Shown here: positions 34,782-44,366 of the stretch, piece after piece
Numbering within the stretch: position 1 is the first letter of the stretch
Layout: every line of letters starts with the position of its first letter
NCBI GenBank assembly: GCA_019059635.1
Contig: JAGVRJ010000007.1
Coordinates: 434,001-498,000 of the forward strand
DNA: 64,000 nt
Source: Proales similis
Taxonomy: Eukaryota; Rotifera; Eurotatoria; Ploima; Proalidae
Direction of reading: 5' to 3'
Notes under the pieces: generated by a model
The model's database searches: none
The model's input: only the letters and a program-made list of their open reading frames with translations
What the model was told of the DNA's origin: nothing
Made by a program: the position numbers and the translations under genes

Positions 34782-35915
34782 CTAAAGAGAAAAGAGTGCG
34801 ATCAGCAAAGGTAGGAAGAGGAGTGACGTGGTGATCGCGCTTGCTCCATTTGATTTGTTCAGCTCAATGAAGCGATGCGTCAGGTCGGTGAAATCGGTGA
34901 AAAGGCCGTCAACAGGCACTTGGTTTACAAATATGTCCATGAGCTGGTGAAAGCTATCGGCGTATGCAGGCAACGAGTCGATTCTGAACGTGTACGGATG
35001 CATGACAAGGCCGAGCTCTTTGGCCTTCGAGTACAAGGCTGACGGGCCGATCAGTTTTCGCTGCGCATTCCAAACAACCAGCATGTCCTTCTCCGGTCCA
35101 ATGCCGTCAGCGAATTGGGCGATTTTTTCCAGTCCTTCGTCACTTGTCCATTTGACTCCGTCGGATTCTTGGCCGGCGAACAGCAACTGAATGATTGTCA
35201 GATTCGATTTGAGCTCTGTTTTGATGCGGCGCGTTTCGGCCGGGTCGAAGCATTGGAGAATGGCTCGATCGGTTTTTTTCGTGTAATTGTATTTGGTGAG
35301 AATGTCGAGTACAATCTCGCTGAAATTGGCTTTGCCTTCGTCTCGGTGAAATTCGGGCTGTTTTAATTCGACATAGATGCCGACGTCTAGCATTCGATCT
35401 GGTGCCAGTTGTCCGCTTGAGTCGAGCGCGTAAATGTTTCTGAACGACTGCTGTATGCCCTGCACGAGCTCTATTTCTTCCTGCAGTGAATTGAGCTGAA
35501 ACGATGCCTTGTGCAACGGAAACCGATTCGCATACACTGGCCGACTTGGATCTTCGTGATGAAAGCGTTCGCTGGCGCGCAGCGTTTTTATCTCATCGAA
35601 GCTAAAATCGATCGCATAGAAGCGAGAGTCAGGCCTCGCTCGGTTGGGAAATTTCTCGGCCACGTCGGTGACCTCGTCCAAGTGAATGTCGTGCAAGACA
35701 ATCGGCACATTGTCTCTGGTCAGAACCACGTCCTGCTCAAGGTAGTCGGCTTCCATCAAAAATGAAGCCACCTTGGCCTCGAGCGTATGCTCAGGCAAGT
35801 AGCCAGAGGCGCCTCGGTGCGCAATTACTATCGGCACATTCGCCGTCTCGACATAGAGCACCAGACTTGTGCTCAACACCAAGAACCAGCCCCACAGAGA
35901 ACAATTTCGTTTCAT
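34782..35915 (-). CDS. GlpQ-type glycerophosphodiester phosphodiesterase, intronless, predicted GPI-anchored
   Basis: A 377-residue single-exon protein. After a signal peptide (WGWFLVLSTSLVLYVETA) the sequence follows bacterial GlpQ throughout: VIAHRGASGYLPEHTLEAK with the catalytic HR and E, DYLEQDVVLTRDNVPIVLHD with metal and catalytic residues, FPNRARPDSRFYAIDF, then AILQCFD, DGIGPEKDMLV, MHPYTFR and VDGLFTDFTD. GlpQ hydrolyses glycerophosphodiesters to glycerol-3-phosphate and an alcohol. The C-terminus (SNGASAITTSLLFLPLLIAL) has the small-residue site, spacer and hydrophobic tail of a GPI signal, so the enzyme probably sits on the cell surface. Lack of introns and closeness to bacterial GlpQ rather than GDE1/GDPD5-type animal enzymes suggest horizontal acquisition, unproven here. 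Confidence 0.9.
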   Translation of the reverse strand: MKRNCSLWGWFLVLSTSLVLYVETANVPIVIAHRGASGYLPEHTLEAKVASFLMEADYLEQDVVLTRDNVPIVLHDIHLDEVTDVAEKFPNRARPDSRFYAIDFSFDEIKTLRASERFHHEDPSRPVYANRFPLHKASFQLNSLQEEIELVQGIQQSFRNIYALDSSGQLAPDRMLDVGIYVELKQPEFHRDEGKANFSEIVLDILTKYNYTKKTDRAILQCFDPAETRRIKTELKSNLTIIQLLFAGQESDGVKWTSDEGLEKIAQFADGIGPEKDMLVVWNAQRKLIGPSALYSKAKELGLVMHPYTFRIDSLPAYADSFHQLMDIFVNQVPVDGLFTDFTDLTHRFIELNKSNGASAITTSLLFLPLLIALFSL

Positions 35916-35961
35916 TCGACTTGATTTGCACTCACACGAGGTTTGAAACTTGAGGCCGACG

Positions 35962-35967
35962 TTTTAT
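35962..35967 (-). promoter_or_regulatory. TATA box of the GlpQ-like gene
   Basis: TATAAA on the - strand about 50 bp upstream of the ATG, implying a 5' UTR of only 15-25 nt and a host-type promoter. Confidence 0.5.
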
Positions 35968-36494
35968 ATGGCGCCGCTCGCCCGCTTTGCGTCATCAATC
36001 TCAATTACATTTCGAGCGTCTAGATTGGAAACTAACCGAGAGAATAGCTTCTTATCAATATCTTTTATTTATTCATTCATTTGTGTGTTTGATGTTTATT
36101 TTTTGCTTATTTGAAATACTCAAGGTCGAACATAAAACATAAATAGAACGTTAAACGTCTTGCTCAACCTCGAGCTGGCAAAAGCACAGACTCCGAATAG
36201 AAAGCAAACAAGAGAGAAAAAGCGAGGCATTTGATAAATATCAGCAAACATCATACAGACATGACCAGATATGGTGTAGAGCGTGCTTTAGGGCTGTTGT
36301 AATGTGAACAAATTGTGACGAGGAGAATGAACAATTTACACTCTTAGACGTGATCTCGCTCTCTATCACGATTCTTATCTCAACTTGGGCATTTATTCTT
36401 TGAGCGTGTCTGTCTGATTGCCTGTCTGTCTGTCTGCTTGTCTATTGCGCTTTGGGCACTGTTGAAAAAAAATATCCTTTTTTTGAGTTGAATC

Positions 36495-37706
36495 TCATTT
36501 GGAGCAGGCAAACGGCCGCATGCAAGTATGCCTTAAATGGCCGAGTAGATTGCCCAGGTGCGTTCTGAAATAATTACCAAACGCAAATAAAAGCACGCCG
36601 CTCAAATTCACTCCGACTATGTGGAGTGCGTCGGCGGTCATGTCGATTATCCAGTATTTTAACTGATTCTCCCAATTCGTAATATTCGGCATTCTTCCGA
36701 TCTTCTCCTCTGAGTACTTGTGATCGAATAGTTGGTAAGCAGCGATTTTAATAATGTACGTTGAGTTAGACATCACAAACAGCGATGTGTAAATGAGTAT
36801 GCATTTGGTTCCCGACTTTGAGTTTTTGCGCGACGAATAGCCGATCGGCTCTCTTAGTTGAGTCGAATGTCGTATTGAATCGGCCAGAATGCTTCGGCGA
36901 TATCCTGAAATTGATCCGGTGAATGCGGACAGCTCACTGTTGCATTCAGGATGGTCGCGTAGACGCCGACATATCGAGTTTCTGTTGTATCTGAACTCGC
37001 CACGCAGAAAGCTGGAGCGCAACCGTTTCAGTATAATTATGTTGCAGATCAGAATGATGCAGAACGGAAACACCAAAGATATAAATAAGAACAAATTTTC
37101 GAATGATTGATCGAATAGAGTTTCCTCTTTGTTCATGTTGACGCACATTTTCCCCACGCTAGTACTGTTTGGTTCAATGGAAATGTTCAGCACACGGCCA
37201 GTAGAGACGGCGATGGAGACAAGAACATAAACGAAAAGGCGCACTAAGCAGTAAACTTTGCTCTCTCTGAACCTAGCGGTCTTATTGGGCGCCACTACGG
37301 CCAAGCATCGCTCGAGAGAAAAGTCAACCGTAACTAATGCGCTCAGGCATCGAACATTCGAGAAGACATGGTGAAGCAGCTTGCAAGTGATCACGTTCGA
37401 ATTGACCAAATTGAGTATCGTGTAAATGAGAGTATCTCGTTTCCACAGGCCAAAGCCGGCGATGAGAGGCGAGACCTGAATAAGCCAGTTTAGAAGGGAG
37501 CAGACAACATTGGCCCAGGCGATTGTGGTCAAGTTTATCATAGAGGCCATGCGTGGCGATGCGCTGCGTGCCTTGAGAAGCACGACTAGCGCAAGCAGGT
37601 TGAACAAGCAGCCGAAAAGCAATGAAACTGTGGAAACGATTGAATAGATCTGCACTGCCAAGTAGTACATGTAATTCCAATCCAGTTTATCTTCTTTCTC
37701 TTCCAT
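36495..37706 (-). CDS. Rhodopsin-class G-protein-coupled receptor, intronless, orphan
   Basis: A single frame of 403 residues with seven hydrophobic segments: IYSIVSTVSLLFGCLFNLLA (TM1), SMINLTTIAWANVVCSLL (TM2), SALVTVDFSLERCLAV (TM3 end), VYCLVRLFVYVLVSIAV (TM4), LFLFISLVFPFCIILICNII (TM5), KCILIYTSLFVMSNSTYII (TM6) and DALHIVGVNLSGVLLFAFG (TM7). The DRY box is ERC, and TM7 has NLSGVLLF in the place of NPxxY. A long third intracellular loop carries Ser/Arg-rich text. This suggests a class A peptide-type receptor; the ligand cannot be told. A - strand AATAAA (36065-36070) lies 425 bp past the stop. Confidence 0.8.
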   Translation of the reverse strand: MEEKEDKLDWNYMYYLAVQIYSIVSTVSLLFGCLFNLLALVVLLKARSASPRMASMINLTTIAWANVVCSLLNWLIQVSPLIAGFGLWKRDTLIYTILNLVNSNVITCKLLHHVFSNVRCLSALVTVDFSLERCLAVVAPNKTARFRESKVYCLVRLFVYVLVSIAVSTGRVLNISIEPNSTSVGKMCVNMNKEETLFDQSFENLFLFISLVFPFCIILICNIIILKRLRSSFLRGEFRYNRNSICRRLRDHPECNSELSAFTGSISGYRRSILADSIRHSTQLREPIGYSSRKNSKSGTKCILIYTSLFVMSNSTYIIKIAAYQLFDHKYSEEKIGRMPNITNWENQLKYWIIDMTADALHIVGVNLSGVLLFAFGNYFRTHLGNLLGHLRHTCMRPFACSK

Positions 37707-38248
37707 TCTTGTAGATTGTCAAGCAAATGAACCCCGCTTTAGCTGCCAATGCAACAGTTCAATGCTAAAATTTGATGCGCAAATTGTTGTCAGTTTGCAC
37801 TGAAAATGCACAAAGATGCAATGGGTGTGTTAGGTGGGATGCATTAAGGCTTCCAAACTGCGACTTTCCGTCTCAAGCCCGTGACGCTTCTCTTTTTTTT
37901 TTAATTCAAGCCCACTGCTATCGATCGATTAGATTAGAACAAGAAGAGAAAGAGGAATAAAAGAAAAACACATTCGGTACAAGCAAATTAGATTATTTTG
38001 GGAAAAGCAGCATTTCATAACCCGTTGCATCGTTTATCTGAAAAAAATGTTCAAGTCATCAAAAAAAAGAAAGGGGGGCCCGAAAACATATGAATGCTGT
38101 CGGATGTCGATGCAACTGCCACTGATGGAAATGAAACTGCCGACAATGATGCTGAAAATGTTGCTCTTGTTGTTCTTCTTTGTAAATTCGGCTGACGATT
38201 GGTCTGGTTCTTGTATCTTCTTCTGGAATTCAGCCTGTGTGAGCAATC

Positions 38249-40854
38249 TCAGAACTTGGTTGTCTTGTCATCATCGGCTTTTTCTTCGTCTGAATCTTTG
38301 CCTCAAAAGTAAAACATCATCTCGCGATCGTTTGATTCGCTTAGATCATCGTCAACCTACCATAAGCCAGATTAGCAATAGAGAGCTTGCGTCGGTAGTT
38401 GATTAAGCGATCATCTCCGGACACCGACAAGCTCGCTGATCTAGATCGACGACGCAGTCCTGGATCTATCATGCTGCTTCTCCTCGACATGCTTGCCTGT
38501 TAAGGTGTTCATGTCACAAAATTTGAATCGTCAATTTCGGAAATTTCCTCTCACTCGTCGGTCGACAGGCGCCATCACATCGTCCAATATCTCGCTGTAT
38601 ACTTGCGGAGGAATTTTCGAAGGATGAAGAGAGTTTCGACGCCCCCACTGTCTTGGCAGCCCTTCTTCCCTGAGATTGTCGCGATTAGGAAGGTGACATG
38701 GATGCAAAATCAGCAGCAACGCAGGCGCCAAGATTCACTCACATTTTCTTGATGTTCTCGACGGGCTTGCCCGGCGCGCCGTCTTTAGATTGCATGAAAA
38801 AGTCCGGATCTTCGGCAATCTGATTCACACTTAGTTCATTCAGTTTGCGGAAAGTGTTCAGCAGTTTGTCGTCTTTCGATTCGAATTCGTCGCGTAGCAA
38901 GAACGGCTTGATGAATTTCTTGTCCACTTTGCGCACTCTTGATGTTTTTTTTTGAGTTTAAGTTCCTGAAAGTTGGCCATGGAAGCTTGAAAATTACTTG
39001 TCTCGAATTCTATTCTTTCCGGCCACGCCCATGATCCCTTCGAATGAGCTCATGATGTGGTCGATCATTCGATTGGTCAACTTGGCGCACATTGTGGGCA
39101 CTTGCACTTCCTTTCGCTTTACTTTGAGCAGCTTGACCAGAGGTCCAATCGTGATTCCCTGAATTGTTAAGATAAATCAATCGATCGACTTGTTTAATTA
39201 ATCAGAGCGTGAGCGAACCTGAACAACCACGGTGAAGAAAACGACCGCAATGGTGGCGGTGACAAACTCGCGCTTGCGCGGTATTTTCTCCTCGTCCAAG
39301 ACGAGAGCGAGAGCGAAAGCGACCGCGCCTCGAATGCCTCCGTAGCTCATGATGAGCTTGTCTGTTAGGCCAAGTTTGACGAGACGGCGTCGATTGGCAA
39401 TGAATGCAAATATGAATACGCCAATGAAACGAAACACCAGGCAGGAGATGATGGTGATTATAACAAAGCCGGTGTTCCACGCGTGATTGTCCGACACGGT
39501 GCTCAGACCCATGAACATGAATATGATCGTCTCCATGATGCTGGCACCCATCTTGAGCACATATTCGATGGTTGAACTCGACTTTTTCGAAATGTTGAAT
39601 TCAACATATTGCTTCATGAACATGCCGCAGAATGTGATTCTTCAATACAATTTAGTCGGACAGCCAAGAGTCGAGTAGGGACAAAAGCGGCTTACGCTAG
39701 AATTCCTGATGTAGACGTCAGTTCAGCAGTTATGTAGCTGAGGTAGGCGAACGCAATGATTATCAAAGGCTCGAGTATCGGTGTCTTCTCCGTAAATCTT
39801 GTGGTCACCGATGCGATCACTCCGAATATTATGCCGATCACTACACCGCCCAGGGCGACCACCAAAAATGACGCAAATCCAAGCACTATGTCGACGGGAA
39901 TGATGTTCTCGGCGCCCATAGTGGAAAATTCGTCAAACATGCGATAGAGCACCTTTTAAATGCAATTAAGGGATTTAAAATTAGCCTCAGTGAATGATCG
40001 ATGCCGAGCACTTACCACAGAGACGGCATCGTTGAGCAGCGACTCGCCAAACACCACAATGTAGAGCATATCGTTGACGTGGATCTCCACAAAGGTGGCG
40101 ATCACCGCCACTGGATCGACTGCTGAGATGAGAGCGGCAAAGACGAACAAGTGCAGCAGTTCGAACTCGACTCCGCCAAACAGCGGAGTGAAGCTAAATC
40201 CCCAGAGCGTGAGACCAATGGCCAAAGTGTTGAACAGGGTGTTGACGATTGCGAACAGCAATATTGTGCCGAGATTATCAAAGAATGGACTTAATATGAG
40301 AAGAGGGGAATTGAGAGTTGGCCGTTACTTGGCTTGTTCACGGTTCTTACCGGTTGGGCATGAAATATCCGGCTTCGAGGATGATCGGAGGCAAGAGGAA
40401 AAGGAAGAATGTCTCTGAGTTGAGCACATATTGTTTCTGTTCGGCTAGTTTGGTCGCATAGAACAGAGCGCCGACGATTAGACCCAGTACGATCAGTAAG
40501 CAGCTCTCCGGCACTTTCGATGTCACTTTGGGCACCAGATGAAACGCTTTTCATCGTTTTTTTTTTAGTTAACCGAGCATCCGAGAATGATTTGAGGGAA
40601 AGAAGAAAAGTACCAATTTTGGCCAAACTTCCCAGAATAATCCAAAGAGTGACGGCGTAGACCTCTGACACTTCTTCAAAGTTTAGCTTGGCCACGTGGT
40701 ATCTGCTGACCTGCTTGTTTTCTTGGGCATCCACGATCTCAGTGGCCATTCGCACTCTTTTGAACAGCAAGAAGAGCACCAACGTCCAAGTGAAAAACTG
40801 CTTTATCATTCTTGAGCCGCTCATGGCTGCGCTCGTGCTTGGAGCAGCCAGCAT
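38249..40854 (-). CDS. Na+/H+ exchanger (SLC9 family), paralog A
   Basis: Ten exons encode 682 residues: 40614-40854, 40351-40546, 40016-40289, 39696-39952, 39219-39639, 38998-39158, 38743-38937, 38555-38669, 38361-38496, 38249-38301. The membrane domain follows plasma-membrane NHEs: [59 protein letters not shown] with the ion-binding ND-type region [47 protein letters not shown] and [20 protein letters not shown]. The cytoplasmic tail is short, with [12 protein letters not shown] basic-Ser motifs, and ends DDDKTTKF. It exchanges Na+ for H+ in pH or volume regulation. Bases 39933-40177 are identical to paralog B. Introns 40290-40350 and 39640-39695 are absent from B. Confidence 0.93.
39933..40177. 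repeat. 245-bp block identical to 46501-46745
   Basis: Spans the 5' end of exon 4, all of the 63-bp intron 39953-40015 and most of exon 3 of exchanger A. The match to paralog B is base-perfect by eye and stops abruptly on both sides. Confidence 0.9.
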
Positions 40855-42847
40855 GTTGATTCGAATTTAAAATTAATTTTTTGCTCTGGTGACTTGTTTT
40901 ACGGTGGCGCTTGAGAAGCTCGACTCTTGCCTCGATCGATTTACTTCTATGGTCTAAATGTCTGAGCGATTTAGAGCAAATTAGTCCAGAGCCCAACTCA
41001 TTCAAGCTTATCTTTGCGAGGTGAAACAACCATCGTTTATGTGTGTAAATAAAATAAAAAGAGCAATCACCGATCAACCAGGCGCTGGTTCACCTTTATG
41101 ATGCTTTTGATAAACACCTGAGTATTGAGCAAATGAAATCCGTCCAATCGTACAAGTTAGGGCACGCTCCATAGAAATGCTTAGCCTCCTACCTCTTCTC
41201 TCGTCCTCAGTTGTGTTGCATTTGAAACTAAAATTTCTCATCTCCGCCGAACACTCATCCATTGTGAATCAAGTTACTCGATTCACAAGCATGTCACATA
41301 TTCGGCTCAGTAGCATTCATTATTTCGGCCAGAATCTCGCCAAATCTCTGATTTCATCCTAAACTCGAATGAAAATGCCAAGAGAAACCAAGTTAGAAAC
41401 GAAGCGGGATAATAGACCGGCCCAGCATAAATTAATTAATCGCAGGCAAAGGCACTATTCTTGTTCGCTACGGCTGGTCGTTGCTTCTTATTTCGTTATT
41501 CAGCTTAAACGCCGCAGTTCTGATTGTAGTTTGCGGTAGAATGCAGCAGTTATCTCGCCCACTTGACCGAATAAAACCGCATGATCCTCCCAGCAGGCTT
41601 AACTACTTTAGACAATTTATCCAGAACACCTGATAGCAGCGGTAGTTTGTGCGGTAGACAATTAAAGGTGAAAGGAGGGAGGAGGGCGAGCTCATAAGCA
41701 AAATAAATCGGTTCCAAATCAAGCTGGGCCAAGCAAAGTTAAAGAGGTCCAGAAAGGAAATTAGCAGAATGAACCGGTTAAACGATTTAGTTACCCATTG
41801 CACGTTTATGTCGCTTTCAAAGTTGTTCGACTCCAGACTCTTCTCCTGACTTGATTCTGAAATAGTTTATTATCGTTCGAATAGTCGTGCCATTGATTCA
41901 TTCAGAAAGAAGCTAAGGTCAGGCGTCGTAAAGGGATGAGTGAGACAAGTTTTGACACTTGGTTGGTTTCGGTCAGCTCAGGCAACACTGCAGCTCACCA
42001 TAACGGCTAGTTGTGCGCCATCTGTTGACTATAAGCACCTTGCTGCATGCCGCATATGGCTACCGAACGTCTCAGATTCAAGAGAGACGGTCAAGAAATC
42101 ACGATTTGAATTGGCCGGAGGCAACTGCGATTCATGTGAATCAGAAACAATAAAATAGCCGTTTAGAGCATTTGCCAATTCAATCCATTCACTTTTGATC
42201 GCGTTGATGAACGAGGGGGAAATGAGAAGGCGAAAATAGGTAGACTGCTTCACTGCGGTTGGCCATTATTCTCCAACACTCAAGCACAGTGAAATTCTTT
42301 TAGGCAATGAATCGTCCCTCTTTCTATCTACCTAAAATTTCTCTCCATAATTTTTGAGAGCACTCGCACTACATTTCTACTTTGCTCAAAGACCTGAATT
42401 TTCTCGAAATTATCTTTTGCTCAATATGCTCAATAGAATTCTATATTTTGGCGACAAAATATTTTGATGCTTCAATAGATTCCTCCTTGTCAATACAACG
42501 CTCAATTTAGCGCTCAATTTCCTTGGTGCGTTCAATCTCCCAGTTGGCAATGTCAAGTAATCAAAAATGCTTTTTCGAGAAAACCTAATCGACATCTCAA
42601 AGTGATTACGTTCAAAAGAAAAAGTAAACTACGAGCTTCAAAATGATTTTTTGAATTTAGGTGTTCTCATATCAGAGAATGCATGCTCCGGCTGCGACAT
42701 ACAGTTTCAAATGCTCAAATATTTACTTTTTTGACTGTTCGAAAATGCTGGCCAAGATTTTGGTTGAAGATTGACAACAAGGGACCAGTTTTGTGTTTGC
42801 TCTCGTTTCCTTGCTCTCAAAATTTGCCATTTAAGACGTTTGGTAAA
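40855..42847. other. Intergenic region between exchanger A and the orphan surface-protein gene
   Basis: No convincing exon on either strand. Short open frames (41940-42158, 42683-42847) lack family signals; the latter is in frame with the next gene but upstream of its likely start. An AT-rich AATTAATTAATCG stands at about 41427. Confidence 0.35.
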
Positions 42848-44110
42848 ATGCTCGAATTAAGCCGCAGAATGTTGTTGTCTGCGTTTAACATGAACGTGTG
42901 GAGAAGTTGCGCCATTTTAATTCTTAGTGCCTTGCTGATCACTGCCCGAGCCAAACAGGACCGAGCAGTGCACAAGCCTGACATTGGTGCTCTTGTCAAA
43001 CGACTCATGGTTGGTCCTTATACGATTGATCCCAAGTTTGTCGAATATTTCTCGCGTCCGTCGCAATTTTACACCGATTTGTATGGCATTCACGCTTTGA
43101 AAGACTTTACTAAACAACAAGTGTTGGAGGATTTTGTTCCGTACCATGCCGAACTGATTGGAGACCACGGTTCAACATTCGAGCTTAAATTCAAAAGCGG
43201 CTGGAATGCCACTTTTTTCCCTCATTCTATTCTAGAGGTGCAGGGAGCGCTTATCGAACGAGACCATGTCTACATCGGCGGCCAAAATGCCGATGAACTT
43301 ATTCACAACCTGAAAGACTTTTATCGAATATTGAACGCGAGCAATCTTGAAGAAAAGTACTTGGTTCCAAACCCGGTCTACCGAATGGAGTTGGAGACAA
43401 ACGAATTGTACTACAGCGGAAAGCCAACAGTTCCCGTAGCGTTCGATCCCCAAATGAAGCAATTTGAATCGCTTGCGAATGCTGTCCTGATCTATCCTGA
43501 TCCAGTACATGGCGATCTTGAGTACTATCAGGCTTTTATGGCCACACTTGGCAAAGCCGACTTCCAGTGGCTAGGATTCGAAATGTTGTCCAGCAACATG
43601 CAACCAACTCTAGACGCGTATTTTCTCTCACCAGAAAACTCGACCGAGCACTTGGATGCTCGAAGTAACCTGACAGAATATTTCCTCAATGGTTGGACGC
43701 CCTATTTCAAACTAAACATCACATCGGGCGAACAAAGTCCCTATTTCCAGGCTCTAGAGCTGGTACGCAAGAAGAAAGGACGTGTCTACGGTCTAGATCT
43801 GGACAACATTGAATTTCTGGTCTTCAGATATGGTGAATCGTTTTTCGGAGCGGCGGTCCGAAACAACAACTGGGCAAGGAGTGTGCCCCTTACAGGTCGA
43901 GGAGTGATGTTTGGTGGCAGCGCTCATTTCAACTTGAAGACACCTAGCAATGTGCAAGATTTTTTGCACGCTCGCGATTCGCAATTGCCGTTTTTCACCA
44001 CTCTGAGCAGAAACCAGCCAACGTCGAACGACGCCAAACAAACAGCTGCAATTGACGGATGGTTTGCGCTAGCATTTGCAATTGCCTCTTGGCATGTGAC
44101 ATTTAGCTGA
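42848..44110 (+). CDS. Orphan surface or secreted protein, intronless
   Basis: A single frame of 420 residues from the ATG at 42848 (the frame is open from 42683; a later ATG at 42890 begins MNVWRSCAILILSALLITARA, a good signal peptide). The ectodomain has N-glycosylation sequons (SGWNATFF, ILNASNLEE, PENSTEH, LNITSG) and tyrosine-rich text such as YFSRPSQFYTDLYG. The C-terminus (KQTAAIDGWFALAFAIASW) is hydrophobic without a following cytoplasmic tail, which suggests a GPI signal. I recognise no domain. It lies between two exchanger paralogs transcribed the other way. Confidence 0.65.
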   Translation: MLELSRRMLLSAFNMNVWRSCAILILSALLITARAKQDRAVHKPDIGALVKRLMVGPYTIDPKFVEYFSRPSQFYTDLYGIHALKDFTKQQVLEDFVPYHAELIGDHGSTFELKFKSGWNATFFPHSILEVQGALIERDHVYIGGQNADELIHNLKDFYRILNASNLEEKYLVPNPVYRMELETNELYYSGKPTVPVAFDPQMKQFESLANAVLIYPDPVHGDLEYYQAFMATLGKADFQWLGFEMLSSNMQPTLDAYFLSPENSTEHLDARSNLTEYFLNGWTPYFKLNITSGEQSPYFQALELVRKKKGRVYGLDLDNIEFLVFRYGESFFGAAVRNNNWARSVPLTGRGVMFGGSAHFNLKTPSNVQDFLHARDSQLPFFTTLSRNQPTSNDAKQTAAIDGWFALAFAIASWHVTFS

Positions 44111-44207
44111 TTTTTTTAATCCTGCCTCTTTGCTGCTCTCTGTGGTCCTAGCAAGAGCGAGCTCAAATGAATATGGGACGATTACGAGAATGGTAAAAAT
44201 TTCGAAA

Positions 44208-44213
44208 TTTATT
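44208..44213 (-). terminator. Poly(A) signal of exchanger B
   Basis: AATAAA on the - strand about 155 bp past the exchanger B stop codon. Confidence 0.45.
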
Positions 44214-44366
44214 TCTGTTGAAGCTGTTATTCGAAACTGTAATTGGTTTGAAACTTAATAATCAAAGAAGCGATCACAATTCAAAATTAGTTAGGAGCGT
44301 TTAAAAAAGAAGAATTGTTTTAGAATTATTTTTGGTTTGTACAATTTAGATCGGTTGTCATACGAA

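Noticed and set aside
42683-42847. Upstream ATG at 42683 as start of the orphan surface protein
   Set aside because: The extra 55 residues would precede the signal peptide and look non-coding.
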